In this document: piece by piece, positions 52,524 through 60,400 of the stretch
Position numbering within the stretch: the stretch's first letter is position 1
Layout: every line of letters starts with the position of its first letter
Source: Deltaproteobacteria bacterium
GTDB lineage: Bacteria; Myxococcota_A; Polyangia; Polyangiales; Polyangiaceae
Assembly: GCA_016875405.1 (NCBI GenBank)
Contig: VGRJ01000012.1
Span: 1 to 64,000 of the forward strand
Direction of reading: 5' to 3'
DNA: 64,000 bases
Notes under the pieces: generated by a model
Seen by the model: only the letters and a program-made list of their open reading frames with translations
What the model was told of the DNA's origin: nothing
Database searches by the model: none
Translations under genes and position numbers: made by a program

Positions 52524-53582
52524 ATGCGGATTCCGCACTCTGCGAGCGACGTCGGCGATGCCGAAGCGAGAGCGATCGCTGAGGCTGTCGCCAGGAACCG
52601 CCTTGGATATGGCGACGCCTCGCTGGCGCTCGAGAGGGCGCTCCTGCAACGGACCTGCCGGTCCTTCGGATACGCGGTGCTCTCAGGGAGCCATGCGCTG
52701 GCCCTCGCGATCGCTGCAGCCGATCTCGCGCCGGGGAGCCTCATCGCACTGCCCGTCCTGACATGCACCAGCGTTCTTCAGTCGGTTCTGAACGCAGGGC
52801 ATGTTCCCGTCCTGGTCGATATTCGTGAGGACGATTTGACGCTCGACGTGGCCTGTGTCCCGTCGAACGTTGCGCTCGTCATCGCACCACACGCGTACGG
52901 CGCACCCGTGGAGGTCGAGGCGCTGGCGAGAAGAGGTCTCCCGTGGATCGAGGATTGCGCGACCTCACCGGCGACGCGCGCCGCGGGGCGTCCGGCGGGG
53001 AGCTTCGGGTCGCTCGCCGTCTTTTCGTTCGGCGCGACGAAGTACATCACGGGCGGAAGTGGTGGGCTCGTGGCCACTGACGACCCCCAGATGGCGGAGC
53101 GTCTACGGGTCGTGCTGGATGAGCGCCCACGAGGCGGAGCCTTTCGACATCCTGCGCGTGGCGCGATGGCCGGACGCTTGGCGAGCTTGAATGCGGCGGT
53201 CGCCCTCTCACAACTGCGCCGCATCGACGAGCTACGAAGACGTCGACACGCGATCGCTCGGCGATACCTCGAAGCGTTCCCGACGCTGGCGCCACGTCCG
53301 TTCGACGACGCCCATGGCTACTACCGCGTGATTCTACGAGTGGATGAGCCGGCGCCAGTCATCGCGGACAACCTTCAGCGACACGGCATCGACGCACGAT
53401 GTTCGGTCAATCCCTGGCTTGATGACCACCTTGGCGAGCCGCACCCCGAGTTCAAGGGCGCGCAATCCTGGAGGGAGCGGCTGTTATCGCTTCCCATTCA
53501 TCCAGCGATGGCGGAGAGCGACGTGGACTTTGTGATCGACGTCGTCTCAGAGTCGGTGGCGGGCGCCTCGCGCTCCCGCTAA
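52524..53582 (+). CDS. Second DegT/DnrJ/EryC1-family sugar aminotransferase
   Basis: A 352-aa PLP enzyme. AVLSGSHALALAIAAADLAP, LIALPVLTCTSVLQSVLNAG and WIEDCATSPATRA are DegT features, and FSFGATKYITGGSGG carries the PLP Lys (Lys173). It is distinct from the LegC-like enzyme upstream. Two aminotransferases in one cluster suggest two amination steps, or one more sugar branch such as an aminated residue carried on the nonulosonate. The 6-bp gap from the epimerase and 13 bp to the methyltransferase gene keep it in the operon. Confidence 0.88.
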   Translation: MRIPHSASDVGDAEARAIAEAVARNRLGYGDASLALERALLQRTCRSFGYAVLSGSHALALAIAAADLAPGSLIALPVLTCTSVLQSVLNAGHVPVLVDIREDDLTLDVACVPSNVALVIAPHAYGAPVEVEALARRGLPWIEDCATSPATRAAGRPAGSFGSLAVFSFGATKYITGGSGGLVATDDPQMAERLRVVLDERPRGGAFRHPARGAMAGRLASLNAAVALSQLRRIDELRRRRHAIARRYLEAFPTLAPRPFDDAHGYYRVILRVDEPAPVIADNLQRHGIDARCSVNPWLDDHLGEPHPEFKGAQSWRERLLSLPIHPAMAESDVDFVIDVVSESVAGASRSR

Positions 53583-53595
53583 GGTCGCGCGAGCC

Positions 53596-54258
53596 ATGGC
53601 GACGTCCAAGGAAACCGAGGCGCTGGCCGAGCTGCGCGAGCACTGGGACCAGATGGCGCGGACACTCGCTTCCGACAGGGAGCGCGTCGACGCGAGTCCG
53701 CGCGCCCAGCGCATGCGATTCGCGGCGTTCGCGACGCAGGAGCTGGGGTCGGCACTCGAGGGGACCTCGATTCTCGACGTTGGATGCGGCGTGGGCGACC
53801 TTTGGGGCTACCTCGAGGAGCTCGGGGTACACTGCGACTATCTGGGGGTCGATGTCTCGAGCGCGATGGTCGAGCGAGCACGCGCGAAGTTCCCAAAGGC
53901 TCGCTTCGAGGTCGCGGACATCCTCGGCTGGGGCAGAGAGCAGAGCTTCGACTACGTCGTGGCGTTCGGGATTCACAACGTTCGGGTCGCCGGCGCCGAA
54001 CCGATGCTCGAGGCGACGACGCGCCGTCAGTTCGCCCTCTGTCGACGAGCGGCGCACGTGAGCTTGCTGACGGACAGGTTCGGCGGATTCGGTCCGCACG
54101 CCCTCGCCTGGCGGGCCGAGGAGGTCCTCGGGATGGCCCTCCTCGTCACGCCGAACGTAACGCTGCGCCACGACTACCTCCCGAACGACTTCAGCGTGAC
54201 CCTGTATCGGGAGCCGCTCATCGACCGACGCCGCGACCTGCTTGGAGACTTGCCCTGA
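53596..54258 (+). CDS. Class I SAM-dependent methyltransferase
   Basis: A 220-aa enzyme. The SAM-binding motif I is ILDVGCGVGDLWGYLEELG near residue 60, and motif II has YLGVDVSSAMVERARAKFP. The C-terminal half is strand-rich (FDYVVAFGIHNVRVAG) without a substrate domain I can identify. Position in the operon suggests it methylates a sugar hydroxyl or amine in the product, but no evidence selects the target. Homologues are widespread in surface polysaccharide clusters. Confidence 0.85.
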   Translation: MATSKETEALAELREHWDQMARTLASDRERVDASPRAQRMRFAAFATQELGSALEGTSILDVGCGVGDLWGYLEELGVHCDYLGVDVSSAMVERARAKFPKARFEVADILGWGREQSFDYVVAFGIHNVRVAGAEPMLEATTRRQFALCRRAAHVSLLTDRFGGFGPHALAWRAEEVLGMALLVTPNVTLRHDYLPNDFSVTLYREPLIDRRRDLLGDLP

Positions 54259-54373
54259 AGGTCGCGAAGGACGAAAGCGCGGAGCGCGCCCTGGCTTCGA
54301 TCCTCCCGCGCGCGTCGGTCGGATGCGGTACGCTAATGGCCCGATGGGCCGGCGAGAAGTCGATCAAATCGGC

Positions 54374-55357
54374 ATGAAAGCAGGGGATGAGGGCGCGCCT
54401 CGGGGCGTGGCGGTCCGTGGCTCGAAGGAGCTCAACGTGCTGTTCCTTGGCGGAGGAAAGAGAGTGTCCGTCGCCGAGCACCTCATGGCACGAGGCCAGC
54501 TCGCTGGCACTCGGGTGAACGTCTTTGCGTACGAGCTCGACGATGCCGTCCCGATCCGCGAGATCGCGACGGTTCTGCCGGGAAAAAGGTGGAGTGAATG
54601 TCTCGTGCATCTCCAGGGACTTATCGAGGAGCTCGCGATCGAGCTGGTGCTTCCGTTCGTCGACCCGGCCATCGGCGTCGCTGCCGCCCTGCAGAGTGTC
54701 AACCCTCGTCTCTTTTCGCCCGTGTCGAGTGCAGCAGCGTGCGAGACGTTCTTTAGCAAGGTGGCGACGCAGCGATGGTGTCTCAGGCATGGCGTCCCGG
54801 TGCCCGCGAGTGAAGCAGGACGCTTCCCAAAGATCGCCAAGCCTGACCGAGGCTCGGCGAGCAAAGGAATCGTGATCCTAAGACATGAAGCCGAGCTCGC
54901 AAGCTACACTGAGGATCCAACGTATCTTGTCCAGCAATTCGTCCAGGCGAAGGAATACACCGTCGACGCCTACCGAAGTGTCCGGCACGGCAACATCAAC
55001 TATCTCGTGCCGCGCCAGCGGCTCGAGACGCAAGGAGGCGAAGTCATCAAGTCTCGGACGATTCGCCACGGCACGATCGAGTCGCTCAGCCGCTTCATCC
55101 TCGAGGAGGCCGATCTACGCGGTGCGGTCACTCTTCAGTTTCTCGAAGAGGAGAACACCGGAGGCATCTTCTTCATGGAGGCGAACCCGAGGTTCGGAGG
55201 CGGCGTCGTCACGTCGGTCGGCGCAGGTGTCGACTTGTTCGAGGTCCTCACGGCAGACTCTTCCGGAACTCACCTCGAGGAGAACGACCGCTGGGAGGTC
55301 GGCCTGCTCATGCTGCGGCGCTTCAGCGAGATCTATATCCATGCAGATCATCATTGA
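54374..55357 (+). CDS. ATP-grasp domain carboxylate-amine ligase
   Basis: A 327-aa protein. The start is taken as ATG 54374; ATG 54344 in the same frame is also possible, and neither has a good ribosome site. The N-terminal Rossmann-like part begins KELNVLFLGGGKRVSVAEHL. ATP-grasp motifs follow: PKIAKPDRGSASKGIVIL, TYLVQQFVQAKEYTVDAY, and the metal-binding stretch GGIFFMEANPRFGGGVVTS. It resembles the CarB-like group used to join amino acids or other carboxylates to amines. In this locus it may attach an amino acid to an amino sugar. Its 3' end overlaps the HAD gene by 17 bp. Confidence 0.85.
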   Translation: MKAGDEGAPRGVAVRGSKELNVLFLGGGKRVSVAEHLMARGQLAGTRVNVFAYELDDAVPIREIATVLPGKRWSECLVHLQGLIEELAIELVLPFVDPAIGVAAALQSVNPRLFSPVSSAAACETFFSKVATQRWCLRHGVPVPASEAGRFPKIAKPDRGSASKGIVILRHEAELASYTEDPTYLVQQFVQAKEYTVDAYRSVRHGNINYLVPRQRLETQGGEVIKSRTIRHGTIESLSRFILEEADLRGAVTLQFLEEENTGGIFFMEANPRFGGGVVTSVGAGVDLFEVLTADSSGTHLEENDRWEVGLLMLRRFSEIYIHADHH

Positions 55358-55670
55358 TATTGATGGAACCATTTGCAGCGAGGAGCGACAGTACAGCCGC
55401 CCCCTCGCCAAGCCGCTTTCGGGGGCCATCGAGAGCATCAACAGCCTCTTCGAGGAGGGCAACACGATCATCCTCTACACGGCGCGCACCTGGTCTGAAT
55501 GGGAGGTGACGACGCATTGGCTGCAGGCCAATGGCGTGAAGTACCATCAGCTTTTCATGGGCAAGCCGGTCGGGGACGTATGGATCGACGATCGCGCGAT
55601 CGCGCATACGACCTGGGAGGAGACGATGGCGGCGCTGGCGCGGCGAGCAAACCGGGGGGCGCCTCGATGA
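55341..55670 (+). CDS. Very small HAD-fold phosphatase-like protein
   Basis: A 109-aa protein, MQIIIDIDGTICSEERQYSR, with the HAD nucleophile motif DxDGT at residues 6-10, and ILYTARTWSEWEVT carrying the Thr/Ser of motif II. The third motif is reduced to KPVGDVWIDDRAIAH near residue 80. It is far below the usual 170-220 aa and lacks a cap domain, like the small sugar-locus HADs. A phosphatase acting on a sugar phosphate is plausible. It overlaps the ATP-grasp gene upstream and neuB by 4 bp downstream (ATGA at 55667), so it is not a false ORF. Confidence 0.8.
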   Translation: MQIIIDIDGTICSEERQYSRPLAKPLSGAIESINSLFEEGNTIILYTARTWSEWEVTTHWLQANGVKYHQLFMGKPVGDVWIDDRAIAHTTWEETMAALARRANRGAPR

Positions 55671-56683
55671 CCCTCATCATCGCCGAGGCGGGGGTCAACC
55701 ACAACGGGGACCTAGGCCTCGCAAAGCGGCTGGCCGAGATCGCCAAAGAGGCCGGCGCAGACGTGGTGAAGTACCAAACCGCGGTGCCCGAGCTCGTCAT
55801 GAGCCGCCGCGCCCCCAAGGCTCGCTATCAGGCCGAGAACACTGGAGCCGCCGAGAGCCAGCTCGAGATGTCTCGAAAGCTCCACCTGCCGCTGGCGGCG
55901 TACGGCGAGCTCATGGAGTACTGTGAGCGAACCGTTGGGATCCGTTTTCTGAGCACGCCGTTCGACGATCCGAGCATCGACCTCCTGCGGCAGCTCGGGA
56001 TGACGACGTGGAAGGTCCCCTCAGGGGAAGTCACCAACAAGCCTTACCTGGAGCGCATCGGCGGATTCGGTCAGGAGGTGATCCTAAGCACGGGAATGAG
56101 CGAACTGTGGGAGGTCGTTCGTGCCGTTGACACGCTCATCGCGGCGGGCACGCAGCGAGACCAAATCACGGTCCTTCACTGCAGCTCGGACTATCCGGCG
56201 AAGATGAGCGATCTGAATCTTCGGGCGATGCATACCCTTGCAGAGGCGACCGGCTGCCGCATCGGGTATAGCGACCACTCACGCGGGATCGAGGTATCCA
56301 TCGCCGCGGTAGCGCTGGGTGCTGTGGTCATCGAGAAGCATTTCACCCTCGATCACGGCCTGAGTGGACCCGACCACCTGGCATCGCTCGAGCCGGACGA
56401 GCTGCGGGCGCTCGTCGCGGCGATCCGTAACGTGGAGCGCGCTCTGGGGGATGGCGTCAAGACAGCTCGGGGCGCCGAGATTCCCAACCAACGCATCGGG
56501 CGGAGGAGTGTTCACGCCTTGCGCACGATTGAGGGGGGAAGCCTCATCACCCGAGCGGACCTCATTATGAAGCGACCTTCCGATGGGATTTCACCCTTTG
56601 ATGTCGATCGCATCATCGGAAAGCGCGCGCGACGACGAATCGACGAAGACGAGTGCATCGAGCCGACCGACGTCGACGTGTGA
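55667..56683 (+). CDS. neuB: N-acetylneuraminate/legionaminate synthase (NeuB/LegI)
   Basis: A 338-aa enzyme that condenses a mannosamine-type sugar with phosphoenolpyruvate to a nine-carbon nonulosonic acid. Motifs: IIAEAGVNHNGDLGLAKRLA, AGADVVKYQTAVPELV, FLSTPFDDPSIDLLRQLG, KVPSGEVTNKPYLER, ITVLHCSSDYPAKMSD, and AVVIEKHFTLDHGLSGPDH. A C-terminal SAF/antifreeze-like domain follows (RRSVHALRTIEGGSLITRAD). Catalytic Glu, Lys and His positions look intact, unlike the NeuB-like tail of the NeuA fusion. It is the last gene of the operon. Confidence 0.95.
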   Translation: MTLIIAEAGVNHNGDLGLAKRLAEIAKEAGADVVKYQTAVPELVMSRRAPKARYQAENTGAAESQLEMSRKLHLPLAAYGELMEYCERTVGIRFLSTPFDDPSIDLLRQLGMTTWKVPSGEVTNKPYLERIGGFGQEVILSTGMSELWEVVRAVDTLIAAGTQRDQITVLHCSSDYPAKMSDLNLRAMHTLAEATGCRIGYSDHSRGIEVSIAAVALGAVVIEKHFTLDHGLSGPDHLASLEPDELRALVAAIRNVERALGDGVKTARGAEIPNQRIGRRSVHALRTIEGGSLITRADLIMKRPSDGISPFDVDRIIGKRARRRIDEDECIEPTDVDV

Positions 56684-56732
56684 CGTGCACCTCCCGAATC
56701 GCCGCGGGTGACAAGCCCGCCCGCGCCCGCTC

Positions 56733-56754
56733 CTAGCCGACGACTAGCCGACGA
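56733..56754. repeat. 11-bp tandem duplication at the end of the FHA gene
   Basis: CTAGCCGACGA occurs twice in tandem, at 56733-56743 and 56744-56754. The second copy contains the stop codon (TAG on the minus strand at 56744-56746) of the FHA protein and repeats its last codons; 11 bp is not a codon multiple, so the first copy lies outside the reading frame. Confidence 0.6.
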
Positions 56755-57631
56755 CGAAGCGGAAGCGGTTCGAGCCAACCTCGAGCACGTCGCCGCTCCG
56801 CAAGTTGGCGAGGTCTCGCCGCTCGCCGTTCACGCGCAAGGACGACGGGAACGACAGCTCGCTCTCGGCGACGTAGCGGTCCTTCTGCCAGCTGACGCGC
56901 ACCGATCCAAACACGAACAGGCCGTACAATCGGAAGGCCGCGTCCGCGGTCTTGCCGAGGACGATCTTCTTGTCGATCGACATCGGCAGCACCGCCTGAC
57001 CGATCTCCTTGCCGTCGATGCGCTCGAGGCGGCTCTTCTGCGCCACCTTCACGCGACCTGCGAGGCCCATCATCGTCTCGGGATCGATCATGTGCGTTGC
57101 GGTGTCGCCGGTCGCGAGGCCGGGGTTCATCCCGCCGAGGCCCCTCTCGTTGTCGGGCAGGCTGCGGACCGAGGAGTCGATCGCGCGCGAGCAGCGCGGG
57201 CAGAGCGTGATGCGACGCGACGTGCTGACGAGCCCGTTCCAGCCGCAGTTCGCGCAGTTGGTCTTCTCGAAGGCTCGCTTCGCGCCCATGTAGGCGCTCG
57301 CGGTGAACGCGTTCTCGGTGACGATGATCATCGCGTCGGTTCCGATGATCACCTCGGTCCCCTCCCCGACCGGTGCGCCGGTCGTCACCAGCGCACCGTT
57401 CACGACGATGGGGTTCGTGTCGGACACGCAGCTCACGTGCCAGCGACCGGTCTCGTCGGGCACGAACATCACGTGCTCGCGCGACACCGCGCGGCCGGTG
57501 AGGATGATCTCGTTTGAAGCGTCGCGACCGACGCGGACGGGCGGCGCGTCGCACACCACCTTGCGCGGCGGCTCGCTCAGCGTGCAGATGACGAAGGCTG
57601 GCATCGCGGCGTACGAGGGACGATACCACAC
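56744..57631 (-). CDS. FHA-domain protein with central zinc ribbon and second FHA-like region
   Basis: A 295-aa protein. The start may be the GTG at 57631 (GGAGGGG 3-6 nt upstream) or the ATG at 57604 (MPAFVICTLSEPPRKVVC). Residues about 20-100 form an FHA domain (RVGRDASNEIILTGRAVSRE, then VNGALVTTGAPVGEGTEVII). A zinc-ribbon-like centre follows (NCANCGWNGLVSTSRR, TLCPRCSRAID). The C-terminal part has an inverted repeat of the same type (SFPSSLRVNGERRD, then LANLRSGDVLEVGSNRF), an FHA-like tail. Its partner is probably a phospho-Thr protein made elsewhere, because no kinase is adjacent. It is convergent with the neuB operon. Confidence 0.75.
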   Translation of the reverse strand: MWYRPSYAAMPAFVICTLSEPPRKVVCDAPPVRVGRDASNEIILTGRAVSREHVMFVPDETGRWHVSCVSDTNPIVVNGALVTTGAPVGEGTEVIIGTDAMIIVTENAFTASAYMGAKRAFEKTNCANCGWNGLVSTSRRITLCPRCSRAIDSSVRSLPDNERGLGGMNPGLATGDTATHMIDPETMMGLAGRVKVAQKSRLERIDGKEIGQAVLPMSIDKKIVLGKTADAAFRLYGLFVFGSVRVSWQKDRYVAESELSFPSSLRVNGERRDLANLRSGDVLEVGSNRFRFVVG

Positions 57632-57730
57632 CAGCCCCTCCAGCCGCGCCTTGACATTGAGGCCAGCGAGGCTCGTGGGTGCACGCTAGCGTGACCGAGG
57701 ACGAGCACGTAAGCCGACCCGAGTGGACAG

Positions 57731-58684
57731 GTGAGGTTTCAAAGGCGAGGCCATTCGCTGCTCGTCGGCCGCGAGCGCGCCGCTGGTCGCGCTCGCGGCG
57801 CTGGTCCTCGCGTGCGGCGGCGAGCCGTCGAAGGGCGGGCCGTCGACAGGGACCTCCGTCGCATCGGGCGGGGGAAGCGGGGGCTCGTCCAACACCGGCG
57901 CCGGGGGCGATGCGAGCGGCGATGCGCTCACCGTCACCTTCCCCAAGGTGAACGTACCGGCTGGGACCGAACAGCAGGGCATCGTGTCCGTGAAGCTCCC
58001 GAACCCGGAGACCGTGTGGGTGTACGAGCTCGAGTGGTGCTCGACTCACGTGCTGCACCACGGGCGACTCGACGCGCCCCCGACGGGCTTCGAGCCGTTC
58101 TTCCCGATTGACGGCCTGCCCGTCGGCGCGAAGGCCGGCAGCGAGCGACTCCCCGACGGCTATGCGCTCGGGCTCGTCCCGAACCAGGACTGCGGGTCGC
58201 CTACCACTTCGTGAACACGACCCCGAGCGACTTCGACGCCGAGGTCACGGTGACGCTCGACGTCTTGCCTAAGAGGACGACCCCGCCGACTCCAGCGTCG
58301 CTGCTCGCGCTGATGAACATGGCGTTCTCGATCCCGCCGCAGTCGACGTTCGAGCTCGAGACCACCTGCTCACTCCCTATTGATACGAAGCTCCTCTCGC
58401 TAAAGCCGCATCAGCACGACTTCGGCAAGGGCATCGACGCCTGGGTCGTCGGCGGAGCACACGACGGCAAGCTCATCTACACGACGGACGAGTGGGAGGA
58501 TCCGCCGGTCGCGACCTTCGACCCGCCGCTCGAGCTCAAGGCCGGCGACCAGCTGCGCTGGGTGTGTCGCTGGCAGAATTAGAACAGCTTCCCCGTCCCA
58601 GCGGGCCAGTTCAACGGCACCGAGATGTGCAGCATCGCCGGGCTCTACGCGCCGAGTGTCGGACCCGTCGGTGGAGGGCCGTAG
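57731..58684 (+). pseudogene. Broken PHM-like copper type II monooxygenase lipoprotein
   Basis: A gene interrupted three times. A GTG at 57731 opens RFQRRGHSLL; a frameshift near 57762 leads to APLVALAALVLACGG, a lipoprotein signal. The frame then runs through VTFPKVNVPAGTEQQGIVSV and LEWCSTHVLHHGRLDA. A second shift near 58190 leads to GLRVAYHFVNTTPSDFDAEV. The frame continues with LSLKPHQHDFGKGIDAWVVG, whose His-X-His matches a copper site of peptidylglycine monooxygenase-like C-domains, and LKAGDQLRWVCRWQN. A TAG at 58580-58582 then stops it, but the same frame continues with NGTEMCSIAGLYAPS, the Met ligand region, up to 58684. Neighbours are intact, so this is more likely real decay than poor sequence, though sequencing error is not excluded. 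Confidence 0.75.
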
Positions 58685-58774
58685 TTCGAGGGCGGGCCAT
58701 GCATGACGCAGGTCTTCAAGCTGCCCTGACACAAGGGCATACGCGCGCAGGTGAGCGCGCACATCGGACAAGGG

Positions 58775-58869
58775 CGGAGGCGCACAGGAATCGAACCTGC
58801 CCGAGACAGCTTAACTGCCCCACAGCGATTTTGAAGACCGTGGGCGGCACCAGCCAGCCAAGCGCCTCC
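58775..58869 (-). tRNA. selC: Selenocysteine tRNA (UCA anticodon)
   Basis: Read on the minus strand, it begins GGAGGCGC, pairing over 8 bp with GCGCCTCC at the 3' end, the extended acceptor stem of tRNA-Sec. The anticodon UCA is read from TGA at 58832-58834. There is a long variable arm with a TTAA loop, and a T-arm GGTTCGATTCC. Total length is 95 nt with discriminator G at 58775; the CCA tail is not encoded. It shows that the organism decodes UGA as selenocysteine. No selA, selB or selD is in the window. The broken lipoprotein gene nearby is not explained by UGA decoding. Confidence 0.95.
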
Positions 58870-58986
58870 ACCGCGGAGACTAGCGCAACCCGCCGCGGAA
58901 CGCCCCCGCTCGTCTCGTGACAAGCGAGGGCGCGGGAGGTGGCAGCCGCAGCGAGGTCCGTGCCCCGAGCGGCGGCGGGCCCGGCG

Positions 58987-59472
58987 TCAGAGCTTCTTCA
59001 GCACGGCCTCGCAGCTCGAGACCTCGAACTTTCCGCCCGCGTCGACATCGAGCGCCTTCAGGACGCCGTCCTCGACGATCATCGCGTAGCGCTGGCTGCG
59101 GACGCCGAGGCCGAAGGCGGTGAGGTCGACCTCGAGGCCGACCGCCTTCGTGAACTCGCCGTTGCCGTCCGCGATCATCGCGACCTTGCCAAAGGCGCCC
59201 TGGTCCGCGCCCCAGGCGGCCATGACGAACGAGTCGTTCACCGACAGGCAGGCAACCACATCGACGCCCTTGCCCGCGAGCTCGGCCGCGCGCGCGACGA
59301 AGCCGGGCAGGTGCTGCTTCGAGCAGGTGGGCGTGTAGGCGCCCGGGAGCGCGAAGAGGACCACCTTCTTGCCCGCGCAGAACGCGTCGGCCGCGACCGA
59401 TTCACCGCCGCCCCCCTCGTTCACGACCTGAAACTTCGCCGACGGGACCTTATCTCCAACCTTGATCGTCAT
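58987..59472 (-). CDS. Peroxiredoxin, Prx5-type
   Basis: A 161-aa thiol peroxidase that reduces hydroperoxides. The start is ATG 59472 (MTIKVGDKVPSAKF). The peroxidatic Cys is in LFALPGAYTPTCSKQHLPGF near residue 45, in the PGxxTPxC pattern of the Prx5 group; KVAMIADGNGEFTKAVG and YAMIVEDGVLKAL follow, with a second Cys in EVSSCEAVLKKL near the C-terminus. It is a Cys protein, not a selenoprotein, although it is next to selC. It is divergent from the dienelactone hydrolase gene with 138 bp between them. Confidence 0.93.
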   Translation of the reverse strand: MTIKVGDKVPSAKFQVVNEGGGGESVAADAFCAGKKVVLFALPGAYTPTCSKQHLPGFVARAAELAGKGVDVVACLSVNDSFVMAAWGADQGAFGKVAMIADGNGEFTKAVGLEVDLTAFGLGVRSQRYAMIVEDGVLKALDVDAGGKFEVSSCEAVLKKL

Positions 59473-59610
59473 CTGGTTACCCTTTCGTGCAGCCCAGGGG
59501 GTACGCCACGAAGCGGCCACGCGCAAGCGCGAGCGACCTTGCGCGCCTACCTCGTTCGAGTAGCGTGACCGAGGCTCGCAGGGGCCGACCGATGCCACGA
59601 GGAGAAGCCC

Positions 59611-60300
59611 ATGACCCACCCGAAGCACGTCGAGTTCTCTGCCGCTCAGGGCCCCGCGAGGGGGCTCCTCTTCGCGCCGAGCGCGCCAAAGCTCGGGATG
59701 ATCGTGATCCAGGAGTGGTGGGGCCTCGTGCCGCATATCGAGGAGGTCGCGCGGCGCTTTGCGGTGCTCGGGTACACGACGCTCGCGCCTGATCTCTACC
59801 GCGGAAAGAAGACGGTGGATGCCGAGGAGGCCTCGCACTTGATGCAAGGCCTCGACTTTGGCCGCGCAGCGCAGGAAATCGCAGGGGCCGCGCGCTACCT
59901 GCGCGACGAAGCAGGCTGCGAGCGGGTCGGGGTGGTCGGCTTCTGCATGGGCGGCGCGCTCACGGTGCTCGCCGCAGCGACCGGCGCCGCCGACGCCTAC
60001 GTCGCGTTCTACGGCTTCCCGCCAAAGGACGCAGCGAAGCTCGACGCGATTCGTGCTCCCGGCCTCCTTCACTTTGGCGAGTCCGAAGGCTTCTTCTCGG
60101 TCGACGACGCGCGCGCCTTCGCGACCGCTCAGTCGAAGCGCGGCATCGCGACCGAGGTACGCGTGCACGCGGGCGCCGGCCACGGCTTCTTCAACGACGC
60201 GCGGCCGGAGGTCTACCACCCGACCGCCGCGAAGGTCGCCTGGGGCGAGACGCTCGGCCACTTCGCGACGCACCTCGGGCACGTCGGGCCGCGGCAGTAG
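59611..60300 (+). CDS. Dienelactone hydrolase family protein
   Basis: A 229-aa alpha/beta hydrolase. The family opening MIVIQEWWGLVPHIEEVARR is present, the nucleophile elbow has Cys in GVVGFCMGGALTVLAA near residue 110, and the catalytic His is in GAGHGFFNDARPEVYH near residue 195. These are the Cys-Asp-His residues of carboxymethylenebutenolidase relatives. Substrate unknown; many myxobacterial copies act on diverse esters. No degradation pathway genes accompany it. Confidence 0.92.
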   Translation: MTHPKHVEFSAAQGPARGLLFAPSAPKLGMIVIQEWWGLVPHIEEVARRFAVLGYTTLAPDLYRGKKTVDAEEASHLMQGLDFGRAAQEIAGAARYLRDEAGCERVGVVGFCMGGALTVLAAATGAADAYVAFYGFPPKDAAKLDAIRAPGLLHFGESEGFFSVDDARAFATAQSKRGIATEVRVHAGAGHGFFNDARPEVYHPTAAKVAWGETLGHFATHLGHVGPRQ

Positions 60301-60400
60301 GCGAGCGCGACCCTGGATGCGTGCCGGCGCCCCGCCGTTCGTGGTAGGGCGACCATGGAGTGCGTCGCGGTTCTGGGCGGCGCCCCCCCCGAGGATCCCC

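Noticed and set aside
58180-58215. In-frame TGA in the copper monooxygenase remnant as a selenocysteine codon
   Set aside because: Homology moves to another frame before this TGA, so it is not read in the true frame; the gene also has a TAG and another shift. selC nearby does not rescue it.
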